Below, piece by piece: positions 46,200 through 55,271 of a stretch of 64,000 nt of DNA. Position numbers and translations under genes: made by a program. The notes below the pieces were generated by a model, which saw only the letters and a list, made by a program, of their open reading frames with translations, did no database searches and had not been told where the DNA came from. Source of the stretch: Bacillus mesophilus (GTDB lineage Bacteria; Bacillota; Bacilli; Bacillales; SA4); contig NZ_JAAIWM010000001.1 of assembly GCF_011008845.1 (NCBI RefSeq), positions 124,001 through 188,000 of the forward strand. The letters are read 5' to 3'. How positions within the stretch are numbered: position 1 is the stretch's first letter; every line of letters begins with the position of its first letter.

Positions 46200-47891
46200 T
46201 TATTCAATTGAGAAGATATAGGAATATAAAGGTTGATTTCCTTTATGTACTTCTACTTCCAAATCTTCGTATTCGCTTTCAAGATACGACGTTAATTCTT
46301 CAACCTCTGAATCAGTTGTATCCTCACCTTGTAAAATGGTCATAATTTCATCTTCATCACCAATCATTTGGGACAGTAATTGCTTTGCTACTTCTAACTG
46401 CTGTTTAGCAGTTACGACAATCTTACCGTTGGCAATTCCCATGAAATCGTCTTTTTCTATTGTTAACCCATCAATGGTAGTATCTCTTACTGCATATGTT
46501 ACTTGACCTGTTTTCACATTACCCATTGCTTCTCTCATTAGCTCGCTGTTGTCTTGAAGGCTAACTGTTGGATTAAATGCTAACAGTGCTGACATTCCTT
46601 GTGGGACTGTCTTGGATGGGATCACCGCAACGTGCTCACCCAGTACTGAAGCCGCTTGTTCAGCAGCCATCACAATATTACTATTGTTAGGTAAGATAAA
46701 CACTTGCTTCGCGTTTACCTCTTCAACTGCCTTAACGATATCTTCAGTGCTTGGATTCATCGTTTGGCCACCTTCGATAACCGCACCTGCACCTAAGCTC
46801 TTGAATAGCTCAGCAATTCCTGAACCCATCGCCACCGTCACAATTCCAAACTCAGCCTTTTCTTTACTAGGTTTAACTGGAGTTGAGGTAGGTGCTGAAT
46901 GTGTTACATGTTCACCATCAAGAATATCACTGTGCTGTTGTCTCATATTCTCTATTTTAAGGTTAATTAAACTTCCATACTTTTGACCATAAGATAAAAC
47001 CTCTCCAGGATACTCTGCATGGATATGTACTTTAACTAGATCTTCATCAGCAATTACTAATAGCGAATCACCATGGTTGCTTAAGTCCTGTCTGAACTGT
47101 TCCTCAGAGAAGGGATTATCGTTGATCTTTTCTTGTTCAAACTTCACCATAAATTCAGTACAGTAACCAAATTCAATATCTAGTGTATCAATGTGACCTG
47201 CTACACTCTTATGATGTTCAGCATTTACCATTTCTGACATAGAAGGACCTGAAGTAGAAGCGCTTGGTAGCTTCTCACCCTTTAATTCTGCAAGGAACCC
47301 TTCATAAACAATAACTAAGCCTTGTCCACCACTATCAACTACCCCCACTTCCTTCAATACAGGTAGTAAGTCAGGAGTGCGATTTAGTGATGCTTTTGCT
47401 TCCTTTAATACTTCTTCCATTAAAGCAATTATATCTTCTTCCTTTTTTGCTACAGCCTTTGCTCGTTTAGCTGCATCTTTTGCAACTGTTAAAATAGTTC
47501 CCTCTACAGGCTTCATAACAGCTTTGTATGCGGTCTCTACACCAGCCTCTAGTGCTTGGGCAAATTCAACAGAGTTAATTTTCTCCTTTTGTTCTATGGA
47601 TTTTGCAAACCCTCTAAACAACTGAGAAAGAATAACACCTGAATTTCCTCTTGCTCCCATTAGTAGACCCTTTGCTAAGCTAGAACCCACTTTACCTATA
47701 TGTGGATTTGTATTGTTCTTAACTTCCTTTGCACCAGAGCTAATTGAAAGGTTCATATTAGTCCCTGTATCTCCGTCCGGTACTGGAAAAACATTTAAGG
47801 CATCTACCATTTTTACGTTATTGCCTAAATTTTCTGCGCCTTGAATGACCATTTGCGCAAAGCGTTTTCCATCCAATGTTGTAATTCTCAC
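46200..47891 (-). CDS. fakA: Fatty acid kinase catalytic subunit FakA (YloV, DhaL-like)
   Basis: FakA phosphorylates fatty acids held by FakB, feeding exogenous fatty acids to PlsX. The N-terminal DhaL-type ATP-binding domain contains LNVFPVPDGDTGTNMNLS (about residues 29-46) with Mg-binding Asp residues and MGARGNSGVILSQ. A middle domain and a C-terminal DegV-related region (ILPNNSNIVMAA) follow. Length is 563. Start is GTG after GTGAGGAGGAAAGC. It is in an operon with yloU. Confidence 0.95.
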   Translation of the reverse strand: MRITTLDGKRFAQMVIQGAENLGNNVKMVDALNVFPVPDGDTGTNMNLSISSGAKEVKNNTNPHIGKVGSSLAKGLLMGARGNSGVILSQLFRGFAKSIEQKEKINSVEFAQALEAGVETAYKAVMKPVEGTILTVAKDAAKRAKAVAKKEEDIIALMEEVLKEAKASLNRTPDLLPVLKEVGVVDSGGQGLVIVYEGFLAELKGEKLPSASTSGPSMSEMVNAEHHKSVAGHIDTLDIEFGYCTEFMVKFEQEKINDNPFSEEQFRQDLSNHGDSLLVIADEDLVKVHIHAEYPGEVLSYGQKYGSLINLKIENMRQQHSDILDGEHVTHSAPTSTPVKPSKEKAEFGIVTVAMGSGIAELFKSLGAGAVIEGGQTMNPSTEDIVKAVEEVNAKQVFILPNNSNIVMAAEQAASVLGEHVAVIPSKTVPQGMSALLAFNPTVSLQDNSELMREAMGNVKTGQVTYAVRDTTIDGLTIEKDDFMGIANGKIVVTAKQQLEVAKQLLSQMIGDEDEIMTILQGEDTTDSEVEELTSYLESEYEDLEVEVHKGNQPLYSYIFSIE

Positions 47892-47907
47892 TAAGCTTTC
47901 CTCCTCA

Positions 47908-48270
47908 CTAAACGTTCGTTACCCGAACACCTTGGACATAAATATTAACTGTCTCTACCGCAAGTCCAAGCGTTTGATTCAACGTGTACTTTACCTGTGT
48001 TTGAACATTATGGGCAATCTCCGAAATTTTTGTTCCGTAGCTAACAATAATGTACATATCGATATGTATCTCGTCATTTTCTTGGCGAACTACAACACCT
48101 TTAGTAAAGTTTTCTTTCTTTAGAATCTCTGCGATCCCATCTTTTAATTGCTTCTTTGATGCCATTCCCACAATTCCATAGCATTCTACTGCAGCTCCAC
48201 CTGCAATAGTAGTAATGACGTCGTTAGAAATATCAATATTTCCATATTGTGTTTTTAATTCAATGGACAT
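47908..48270 (-). CDS. yloU: Asp23/Gls24 family envelope stress protein YloU
   Basis: A protein of 120 residues with the Asp23 pattern: GNIDISNDVITTIAGGAAVECYGIVGM at the N-terminus and EIAHNVQTQVKYTLNQTLGL near the C-terminus. Function is not settled; relatives form membrane-associated networks in other Firmicutes. It lies just upstream of fakA, as is common. The SD AAGGGGGAAAC is close to the ATG. Confidence 0.93.
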   Translation of the reverse strand: MSIELKTQYGNIDISNDVITTIAGGAAVECYGIVGMASKKQLKDGIAEILKKENFTKGVVVRQENDEIHIDMYIIVSYGTKISEIAHNVQTQVKYTLNQTLGLAVETVNIYVQGVRVTNV

Positions 48271-48600
48271 TTTTGTTTCCCCCTTTAATTTTCGAACTTG
48301 CTTAAATTTAAGTTCCAGATATAGGAGACCAAGTAATTGGGATTCTATTCACAGCTATCGTCATTTTACTATACAATTATTCAATTTAAAAGCAAAATGA
48401 GTCCTTTAGCCTTTTCCTTACTTATTAGTATACTTCAAAGTAAAAAATACATGTCAAGGTTTTTTTCTTGAGTCAATTATTGCAATATCAAACTTCTTAT
48501 GATAAAGTTAAAAAGTATTTTTACCTTGGGATGAAATAGGAGTATTTATGTATGATTACATAAGTACTGGATTTATATAGGTAGCAAGGAGGGAAAAATA
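48271..48600. other. Divergent intergenic region between yloU and rpmB
   Basis: This 330-nt gap holds the yloU promoter on the minus strand (48427..48457) and the rpmB leader on the plus strand. For rpmB, TATGAT at 48498..48503 is a -10-like hexamer, but no good -35 lies at the right distance. A GCAAGGAGGG SD precedes rpmB. No other feature is seen. Confidence 0.5.
48427..48457 (-). promoter_or_regulatory. Sigma-A promoter of yloU-fakA
   Basis: Consensus TTGACA (48452..48457) and near-consensus TATACT (48427..48432) on the minus strand. The spacer is 19 nt, longer than ideal. The start codon is about 157 nt downstream. Confidence 0.7.
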
Positions 48601-48789
48601 ATGGCTCGTAAATGTGTTATCACTGGTAAAAAAGCTTCTTTCGGTAACTCTCGCTCACACGCAATGAACTCTAACAGACGTTCTTGGGGCGCTAACCTAC
48701 AAAAGGTTCGCATTCTAGTAAATGGAAAGCCTAAGCGTGTATATGTTTCTGCAAGAGCACTTAAGTCAGGTAAAGTAGAACGCGTGTAA
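48601..48789 (+). CDS. rpmB: 50S ribosomal protein L28
   Basis: L28 is a 50S subunit protein near the E-site. The 62-residue product starts [20 protein letters not shown], typical of L28, with a single Cys near the N-terminus rather than four zinc-binding cysteines. It is the only gene on the plus strand in this window and lies head-to-head with yloU. SD AAGGAGGGAAAAATA precedes the ATG; a strong terminator follows. Confidence 0.98.
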   Translation: MARKCVITGKKASFGNSRSHAMNSNRRSWGANLQKVRILVNGKPKRVYVSARALKSGKVERV

Positions 48790-48793
48790 GCGT

Positions 48794-48822
48794 AAAAGAC
48801 GATGAGATCCATCGTCTTTTTT
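48794..48822 (+). terminator. Intrinsic terminator after rpmB
   Basis: AAAAGACGATG (48794..48804) and CATCGTCTTTT (48810..48820) with a 5-nt loop, then further TT on the plus strand. The symmetric A/T ends would allow function on both strands, also insulating spoVM. Confidence 0.92.
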
Positions 48823-48996
48823 ATTTGTTGTTACTTATGAGGATAAAAATTTTTTCAAGTCTACTTCGTGCACATGCATTTGTCCTTATGGTTATGTAAG
48901 ATAATTTTTCTTTCGGAAAGAAAAGAAGCACCTTTTTTATAAAAAGGCACCCCCTTTAGACCGTATACATTTAAACCTTGCTCTAATTCTAGTTGT

Positions 48997-49077
48997 CTAC
49001 TCTTTCTTAAATGTACCCAGCATAGCGCGTACAATCCCACCTAAGAACTTCGGTAACTTAATCGTATAAAATTTCAT
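48997..49077 (-). CDS. spoVM: Stage V sporulation protein M (SpoVM)
   Basis: A 26-codon gene, reading MKFYTIKLPKFLGGIVRAML then GTFKKE. SpoVM is an amphipathic helix that marks the convex forespore membrane and anchors SpoIVA, starting the spore coat. The key Pro9 (in KLPKF) is present. The ATG at 49077 is preceded by AGGAGGGACATT. It is between thiN and rpmB, as in B. subtilis. This gene identifies the source as an endospore former. Confidence 0.97.
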   Translation of the reverse strand: MKFYTIKLPKFLGGIVRAMLGTFKKE

Positions 49078-49110
49078 AATGTCCCTCCTATAAACAAAAT
49101 ACGGGTAATA

Positions 49111-49140
49111 ATCATGTACGATTTCATTAGTAGTATATTC
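49111..49140 (-). promoter_or_regulatory. Candidate sigma-E promoter of spoVM
   Basis: On the minus strand GAATATA (49134..49140) and CGTACATGAT (49111..49120) are separated by 13 nt, resembling sigma-E elements (a GAATATT-like -35 and a CATACANT-like -10). It lies about 34 nt upstream of the start codon. spoVM is a mother-cell gene in B. subtilis. The match is imperfect. Confidence 0.4.
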
Positions 49141-49175
49141 GTAAAAATAAAAATAGTACCATTACCTAATAAAAA

Positions 49176-49820
49176 TTAATCTTTACTCTTTACCATTATG
49201 ACTATGCCATGATTAAACGAAAAAGTACCTGTTTCTGCAATTAATTGATTACTAACGCACAAAGATGTCCCCCAAAGAATATCTCCATTTACTAACGGAT
49301 ACTTGAAATCCCTTGATAGTGTTAGCCCCTTTACCTCCCTTGAAAGTGGAAGAAAAGAAATATAGGTATAAGATAAATTTCTTTGAATTTGGTAAGTTCC
49401 TGGTTTCAGAAGAGACACAATATTTTGTTTATCGATCATTTCCATTTGTACTGATTGAGAAAAGCCTTTTGTTAATAATTGAATGGAACCTAAGGCATGA
49501 TCAAGTCTACCTCCAGTTGCTCCAAATATTCTAATCTTTTTTGGCTTTTGTTCTAATGCCCAATCTAGCGCAAGCTCTAAATCTGTTTGATCCTTCTCTG
49601 CCGGTGCAATTGAAAAATTCTCACACTGTTCTTGCATCCATTGAAGCTCTTCCTCTGATACAGAATCAAAATCACCAATTCCAGCCGATGCCTTAATGCC
49701 CTGCTTAAGGATATAGAATAACCCCCTGTCTACACCAACCCATATGCATGAATCGCTAACATACTGCGTCAAATTAGGTATTAACGGTAATGGCCCACCG
49801 GCAACTATATGAATAATCAT
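49176..49820 (-). CDS. thiN: Thiamine pyrophosphokinase
   Basis: ThiN converts thiamine to thiamine pyrophosphate with ATP. The protein has 214 residues. The catalytic N-domain has WVGVDRGLFYILKQGI, IGDFDSVSEEEL and FSIAPAEKDQTDLELAL, then GATGGRLDHALGSIQLL. The C-domain is beta-rich and binds thiamine. SD AAGGGGAC. It is the last gene of the rpe-thiN group. Confidence 0.96.
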   Translation of the reverse strand: MIIHIVAGGPLPLIPNLTQYVSDSCIWVGVDRGLFYILKQGIKASAGIGDFDSVSEEELQWMQEQCENFSIAPAEKDQTDLELALDWALEQKPKKIRIFGATGGRLDHALGSIQLLTKGFSQSVQMEMIDKQNIVSLLKPGTYQIQRNLSYTYISFLPLSREVKGLTLSRDFKYPLVNGDILWGTSLCVSNQLIAETGTFSFNHGIVIMVKSKD

Positions 49821-49874
49821 CGTTTGTCCCCTTTATTAATATATATATCCGTAGCTTTACGTCTACAAATCCAT

Positions 49875-49920
49875 ATAACGTCAAAAAGTAGACTAATTGA
49901 AGTCTACTTTTTGACGTTAT
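49875..49920 (-). terminator. 20-bp perfect hairpin overlapping the rpe stop codon
   Basis: Perfect arms 49875..49894 and 49901..49920 (20 bp) with a 6-nt loop. The first arm of the RNA includes the last codons of rpe and its TAG. The inner 7-bp stem GTAGACT..AGTCTAC followed by TTTTT makes a standard terminator inside the longer stem. Confidence 0.88.
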
Positions 49921-50563
49921 GACCTTTTAATACTTGAATTGCTTTAAAACGATCCTCTGCATTATAGATAGCTGAACCAGCAACTAAAACAGTTGCACCC
50001 GCTTCAACGCAAAGTTTAGCAGTCTCACTATTCACTCCACCGTCTACCTCTAGTTCCACGTCTAATTCTTTTTCTTTAATCCAACTAGAAATCTGTTTAA
50101 TTTTAGGAAGGGTAGAATGAATAAATTGTTGTCCACCGAAGCCAGGGTTTACCGTCATGACTAAGATCAGGTCAACATCTTCAAGTATAGGTTGTATCAT
50201 TTCAGCTGGGGTTGCAGGATTAAGTACAACACCAGCTTTTACCCCTTGTGATTTTATAAATTGAATTGTGCGATGAAGATGCTTGCATGCTTCAACATGA
50301 ACTGAAATGATATCAGCCCCGGCTTTAGCAAAGCTTTCAATATACTGATCAGGTTGTTCGATCATAAGATGAACATCTAGGGGTAAGGATGTAACAGGGC
50401 GAACTGCCTCTACAATTAATGGACCAATTGTTATGTTTGGAACAAAGTGACCATCCATTACATCAATATGAATATAATCTGCACCCGCTTGTTCAACGTT
50501 CTTAATTTCCTCTCCTAGCTTAGCAAAATCTGCTGAGAGTATGGAAGGAGCAATTTTGTACAT
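49904..50563 (-). CDS. rpe: Ribulose-phosphate 3-epimerase
   Basis: Rpe interconverts ribulose-5-P and xylulose-5-P in the pentose phosphate pathway. It is a TIM barrel of 219 residues with [44 protein letters not shown] and [11 protein letters not shown]. These contain the metal-binding His and Asp residues. SD GAGGTATTAAGT. It follows rsgA by 2 nt and its last codons lie in a terminator stem. Confidence 0.98.
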   Translation of the reverse strand: MYKIAPSILSADFAKLGEEIKNVEQAGADYIHIDVMDGHFVPNITIGPLIVEAVRPVTSLPLDVHLMIEQPDQYIESFAKAGADIISVHVEACKHLHRTIQFIKSQGVKAGVVLNPATPAEMIQPILEDVDLILVMTVNPGFGGQQFIHSTLPKIKQISSWIKEKELDVELEVDGGVNSETAKLCVEAGATVLVAGSAIYNAEDRFKAIQVLKGHNVKK

Positions 50564-50565
50564 AC

Positions 50566-51444
50566 TTAATACCTCGGCTTTCGGTCTTTAATCTCCTGAA
50601 GAAACTCCAAATAATGTTCATATCGATATTCTTTGATGTGTCCAGCTGCCACTGCTTCTTTAACAGTGCACTTAGGTTCTGAAAGATGAGTACATTCTCT
50701 AAACTTACAGTTCTGTTGAATCCTTCTCATTTCTGGAAAACAACTTGAAAGATCCGCTACCTCAAGTTCTAGAAATTCTAAAGAACTAAAGCCAGGTGTG
50801 TCCGCAACAAAGCCGTTACCAATCTCAATTAGCTCTACATGACGAGTTGTATGCTTACCACGGCCAAGGTGTGTAGATATTTCATCTGTTTTTATTACCA
50901 GATCAGGGCGTAGTACTTGAAGAATGGATGACTTCCCAACACCAGATTGGCCAGCAAATACTGATAACTTATCTTTAAAGTATGGAAGTAAAGTTTCAAC
51001 CGTTTCCCTATCGTCAGTAGATGTCAACAACACATCATAACCAGCCTGTCGATAGTCATCTGCAAATTTCTCTATGTTTTGTTTATCCTTTTCAGCAATT
51101 ACATCCATCTTGCTAATACAAATAATCGGTAAAATATGCTTTGACTCAATTAAAACAAGAAAGCGGTCTAATAATAACGGATTGAAGTCAGGCTGAACGG
51201 CAGAAAATACTAAGATTGCTTGATCTACATTGGCAATGGGAGGGCGAACTAGATCGTTCTTCCGTTCAAGAACCTCCATAATGTATCCATCAGTCTCATT
51301 TTCCGCTTGAAAAACAACCTCGTCTCCAACAAGAGGGGTAATTTTATTCTTCCTGAATAAGCCTCTGCCACGACATTGTGTAGTACCTTCTTCATTCATA
51401 ACATAATAAAACCCGCTAAGTGCTTTAATAATTTTGCCTTGCAT
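50566..51444 (-). CDS. rsgA: Ribosome small subunit-dependent GTPase RsgA
   Basis: RsgA (YjeQ, CpgA) proofreads 30S maturation. It has an N-terminal OB fold ([13 protein letters not shown] to near 65), a circularly permuted GTPase (G4 CISKMDV, then P-loop GQSGVGKSS and DTPGF), and a C-terminal zinc motif (CTHLSEPKC). The longest ORF adds 11 residues from inside the prkC end; AAGGAGTGAGGCT fits the ATG at 51444, giving 292 residues. Confidence 0.97.
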   Translation of the reverse strand: MQGKIIKALSGFYYVMNEEGTTQCRGRGLFRKNKITPLVGDEVVFQAENETDGYIMEVLERKNDLVRPPIANVDQAILVFSAVQPDFNPLLLDRFLVLIESKHILPIICISKMDVIAEKDKQNIEKFADDYRQAGYDVLLTSTDDRETVETLLPYFKDKLSVFAGQSGVGKSSILQVLRPDLVIKTDEISTHLGRGKHTTRHVELIEIGNGFVADTPGFSSLEFLELEVADLSSCFPEMRRIQQNCKFRECTHLSEPKCTVKEAVAAGHIKEYRYEHYLEFLQEIKDRKPRY

Positions 51445-51460
51445 AGCCTCACTCCTTGAA

Positions 51461-53410
51461 TTACTCTTCATCATCATAAGAAACGACTACTTCATCAATT
51501 ACATCACCATTTCTTTGAATCTTATAAGTAACACTCTTCTTATATGGGATATTTAATACAAGCTTGTATTCCTTATCGGCTGTTATCGTATCAGTGATTG
51601 CCGGTGAACTTATATCACGATCTAAGTCATCCACATAGATTTGTACCTCTTGCGGTTGACCTTCTTCCCCTTCAAGTGGTTCATATTTCACAAGTACTGT
51701 ACGGTTTACTGTTTTATTCTTTTGTTCCGGTCCCTTTGAAACGACGATTGATATGTTATGTCCTCGTTTGACTTCTGTTCCAGCTTTAGGTTTCTGCGAA
51801 ATAACAATACCTTCAGCAAATTCCTCCGAAAAGGCTTCAGTAACCTCAACTAGGTTTAGCCCTTTCTCAGCAACATAATTATCAACTTGAACTTGATTAA
51901 GACTAACAAGATTTTGAAGTTGAAAAGCCTGAGGACCTTCACTAACAAAAAGGATAAGCGTTTCTTCCTCTAATACAAACTCTCCAGATTCTGGGATTTG
52001 ACCAGTGATTTCTCCAGCTGGGATTGTTTCTGATGGCTCTGGTCTTATATCAACATTTTTAAACGTAGCCTTAATACTCGTCATAATCTCATCAATATTT
52101 TGCCCAATGTAATTCTCAATCTCTTCTTTTTCTTTTCCTTTACTAATGTAAAGAGTGATTTCCGCTCCCTCTTTTACGGTCTGTCCCGCATTAGGAAGAG
52201 TTCGTACGATTTGCCCATCTAATACTTCCTCATCAAATACCTTAACTGACTCACCAACAATTAACCCTATTGAATCAAGTTCCTTGTAGGCAGCTTCATA
52301 GCTCAGAGTTGTAACATCTGGAACAACTACATCTTTTGGCAATAATAATGATGGAATAATTGTAATAGAAGCAACCGCTGCAGCAGAAAGTAAAAAGAAA
52401 ATCGAAATAACCCAAATTGCAATTTTCTTTCCACGATTTTTTGGGTTAGTTTTCACTTTTTTAGGTTCCTTATGAACGATTGTATCCTCCATACTTGAGT
52501 TCTCAGCCAGGTGTTCCTTCGTAATGATTGGAATGGCTTTAGTGACGTCTCCGTCAAGAACAGGCGCCTTAAATGGTGGTTCGTTTAACCTACGTGGCTC
52601 TAACGATGTTCGTAAATCATCTTCCATGGCTTCAACAGTATCATAACGGTGAAACGGATCCTTTGCAGTCGCCTTTAGTACAATATTTTCAATGCTTTGT
52701 GGAATCGCAGAATTCCACCTTTTTGGCGAAGGTGTATCATTTTGCAAATGCTTTAATGCAATAGAAACAGCAGATTCCCCGAAAAAAGGCATTCTTCCTG
52801 TAAGTAATTCAAACATGACGATCCCTAAAGAATAGATGTCTGACTTTTTAGTAGCCATCCCACCCCTTGCTTGTTCAGGCGAAAGATAATGCACAGAACC
52901 AAGGAATGAGTTAGTTTGAGTAATGGTCGTTGAGCTTAAGGCTACCGCAATTCCAAAGTCTGTAACCTTAACTATTCCATGTTCATCAATCAAAATGTTT
53001 TGTGGTTTAATATCTCTATGTACAATTTGATTTTCATGGGCATTTGCTAGAGCAGAAGTTAACTGAATCATAATATTTACACTTTCTTCGTTTGAAAGTG
53101 GCCCATTTTTTTGAATATATTCCTTAAGGGTTGTCCCGTCGATATGCTCCATGACAATATAAAAAATATTATCTTCTTCTCCAACATCATAAATACTAAC
53201 AATGTTTGGATGATTTAGACTTGTAGCAGCCTGCGCTTCTCGATGAAATCGGCGGATAAACTCTTCGTCATTAGAAAAATCAGGACGTAATACCTTAACC
53301 GCGACATTGCGTTCTAAAATCATATCCCTAGCAAGATACACGTTGGCCATTCCGCCACCACCGATTGTATCGATCACCTTGTATCTGCCGCTTAATCTTC
53401 TCCCGATCAT
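51461..53410 (-). CDS. prkC: Serine/threonine protein kinase PrkC with PASTA domains
   Basis: PrkC senses peptidoglycan fragments and promotes germination. The kinase domain spans about 10-270 with GGGGMANVY, Lys39, HRDIKPQN (Asp133) and DFG (Asp151). A membrane helix lies near 330-355 (IAIWVISIFFLLSAAA). Outside are three PASTA repeats (about 360-565) and a C-terminal beta-rich domain. Length is 649. It overlaps prpC (TAATG) and faces its phosphatase. Confidence 0.98.
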   Translation of the reverse strand: MIGRRLSGRYKVIDTIGGGGMANVYLARDMILERNVAVKVLRPDFSNDEEFIRRFHREAQAATSLNHPNIVSIYDVGEEDNIFYIVMEHIDGTTLKEYIQKNGPLSNEESVNIMIQLTSALANAHENQIVHRDIKPQNILIDEHGIVKVTDFGIAVALSSTTITQTNSFLGSVHYLSPEQARGGMATKKSDIYSLGIVMFELLTGRMPFFGESAVSIALKHLQNDTPSPKRWNSAIPQSIENIVLKATAKDPFHRYDTVEAMEDDLRTSLEPRRLNEPPFKAPVLDGDVTKAIPIITKEHLAENSSMEDTIVHKEPKKVKTNPKNRGKKIAIWVISIFFLLSAAAVASITIIPSLLLPKDVVVPDVTTLSYEAAYKELDSIGLIVGESVKVFDEEVLDGQIVRTLPNAGQTVKEGAEITLYISKGKEKEEIENYIGQNIDEIMTSIKATFKNVDIRPEPSETIPAGEITGQIPESGEFVLEEETLILFVSEGPQAFQLQNLVSLNQVQVDNYVAEKGLNLVEVTEAFSEEFAEGIVISQKPKAGTEVKRGHNISIVVSKGPEQKNKTVNRTVLVKYEPLEGEEGQPQEVQIYVDDLDRDISSPAITDTITADKEYKLVLNIPYKKSVTYKIQRNGDVIDEVVVSYDDEE

Positions 53411-54168
53411 TAGCGTCCACCACTTTCCGTTTGAACGCTATTGTAGTCAAGTAAAACAAGGGTAATATTATCTTCTCCACCATAATCATTAGCCAAAGAC
53501 ACAAGCGCAGTCCCTTTTGTTTCAATTGGTTGATCCTTTTGAAGTTCTGCTAAGATTTCAGCACTTGTTACTTTATTAGATAGGCCATCAGAACATAACA
53601 TAATATAACGAAGGTCATCATTCGTTAATGTTTTGACATCTATTTGAATGTTGATGTCTGTCCCTAATGCACGGAGAAGCACATTTTTCCGTGGATGATA
53701 TTCAGCATCCTCTTTGGAAATTTGACCCGAGCGAACAAGTTCATTAACAAGAGAGTGATCTTCGGTTACTAACTGAACTTGTCCATTCTCGACTATGTAA
53801 CAACGACTATCTCCGATATGAGCAATCGTTATGAATTCATCGGTACAAATAGTGATTACAAGGGTAGTCCCCATCCCCTCGCACTCGTCATTTTCTTTAG
53901 AATGCTGAAATAGTTGTTCATTTACTAATGTAACATGTTGTTTCAACCACTTTTCGGCTTCATCTGGCGATTTAATAGAAGGGGTATCTTTCCAATATGA
54001 TTCGATTAATTCTGTAGCCATTTTACTTGCCACATCACCAGCGCGATGTCCGCCCATTCCATCTGCAACAATACCTAATACTTGATTAGCACTATTATAG
54101 AAAACGCCACCGTTGTCTTCATTATGCTGTCTAACTTTTCCCCTGTCTGATAGAAAAAACGTCTTCAT
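53410..54168 (-). CDS. prpC: PP2C-type protein phosphatase PrpC
   Basis: PrpC dephosphorylates PrkC and its substrates. It is a PPM-family phosphatase with metal-binding acidic residues in SDRGKVRQHNED, GIVADGMGGHRAGD (Asp36), MLCSDGLSNKV and GGEDNITLVLL. Length is 252, soluble. SD GAGGTGAAGT. It is 3 nt after rlmN and overlaps prkC by 1 nt. Confidence 0.98.
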   Translation of the reverse strand: MKTFFLSDRGKVRQHNEDNGGVFYNSANQVLGIVADGMGGHRAGDVASKMATELIESYWKDTPSIKSPDEAEKWLKQHVTLVNEQLFQHSKENDECEGMGTTLVITICTDEFITIAHIGDSRCYIVENGQVQLVTEDHSLVNELVRSGQISKEDAEYHPRKNVLLRALGTDINIQIDVKTLTNDDLRYIMLCSDGLSNKVTSAEILAELQKDQPIETKGTALVSLANDYGGEDNITLVLLDYNSVQTESGGR

Positions 54169-54171
54169 ACT

Positions 54172-55269
54172 TCACCTCGTCTCCTCTTGACGCTCCTTTG
54201 CACGTAGCTGTCCGCAGGCTGCGTCAATGTCATGGCCATGCTCTCTTCTAATTGTTACATTTATGCCATGTTTTTTTAATGTACGTTCAAATTCGAAAAT
54301 TTGTTCTTTTGGTGTACGAACGTAATCACGTTCAGGCACGTAGTTTACAGGAATTAAGTTAACATGACATTTAATTCCTTTAATTAATTTCGCTAACTCC
54401 TCAGCATGAGCAACCGTGTCGTTTTCCCCGCCAAAAAGCCCATATTCAAAGCTAATTCGTCTTCCTGTTTTTTCAACATAATAGCGAACTGCTTTCATAA
54501 GGTCATCAAGCTTGTATGCTCGATTTATAGGCATTAACTTACTTCTAAGCTCCGTGTTTGGTGCATGCAGTGATAGAGCAAAATTAATTTGCAATTGCTC
54601 GTCTGCAAAGGCATAGATTTTAGGGATGATCCCACTAGTTGAAACGGTAATATGTCGAGCGCCAATATTTAAAGCTTTGTCATGATTAATAATTTTTAAA
54701 AATGAAAGCATCGCATCATAATTATCAAACGGCTCTCCTATACCCATTATTACGACATGACTAACTCGTTCTCCTGTCTCATCTAAAGCTTTTTGCACAT
54801 TTACTACTTGGGCAACGATTTCACCAGCCTCTAAATTACGTTTTAGTCCGCCTAGGGTAGAAGCACAAAACGTACAACCGATCCGACATCCTACCTGTGT
54901 TGTTACACAAACAGAATTTCCATATTCATGTCTCATTAAAACTGTCTCTATAGAGTAGCCATCATGTAACTCAAATAAAAATTTAATGGTCCCGTCCTTA
55001 GATTCCTGCTTAATCAATGTTTTCATGGTAGTTACCGTAAAAGCTTGACTAAGCTTGTCTTGTAAAGACTTCGAAACATTTGTCATGTCTTCAAAGGATG
55101 AAATTCGCTTACTATATAACCATTCAAAAATCTGTGTACTCCTAAACTTTGGTTCACCGTTTTCCTTTAACCAAAGCTCTAATTCTTCAAGTCTTAAAGA
55201 ATAGATGGAGGGTTTTTGTTGTTCTTTCAGTTCTAGCTGCTTAGTCTTTGTTGGAGTTTCCTTTTCCAC
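54172..55269 (-). CDS. rlmN: Dual-specificity RNA methyltransferase RlmN
   Basis: RlmN methylates A2503 of 23S rRNA and A37 of tRNAs through radical SAM chemistry. The CxxxCxxC cluster motif is [11 protein letters not shown] with Cys128, Cys132 and Cys135. Further Cys residues used in the radical mechanism lie near 121 and at the C-terminus (DAACGQL). Length is 365. Start is GTG after GCAGGTGTAATA. Confidence 0.97.
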   Translation of the reverse strand: MEKETPTKTKQLELKEQQKPSIYSLRLEELELWLKENGEPKFRSTQIFEWLYSKRISSFEDMTNVSKSLQDKLSQAFTVTTMKTLIKQESKDGTIKFLFELHDGYSIETVLMRHEYGNSVCVTTQVGCRIGCTFCASTLGGLKRNLEAGEIVAQVVNVQKALDETGERVSHVVIMGIGEPFDNYDAMLSFLKIINHDKALNIGARHITVSTSGIIPKIYAFADEQLQINFALSLHAPNTELRSKLMPINRAYKLDDLMKAVRYYVEKTGRRISFEYGLFGGENDTVAHAEELAKLIKGIKCHVNLIPVNYVPERDYVRTPKEQIFEFERTLKKHGINVTIRREHGHDIDAACGQLRAKERQEETR

Positions 55270-55271
55270 TA

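Noticed and set aside
45837..46345. Two overlapping plus-strand ORFs (95 and 100 codons)
   Set aside because: Antisense to sdaAB and fakA, crossing a terminator hairpin; no SD.
48573..48812. 79-codon minus-strand ORF over rpmB
   Set aside because: It is the antisense shadow of the L28 gene, which has a clear SD and terminator.
48930..48960. Possible terminator with CCTTTTT/AAAAAGG between rpmB and spoVM
   Set aside because: Only a 7-bp A/T-rich stem with a 3-nt loop and mismatched flanks; too weak to call on its own.
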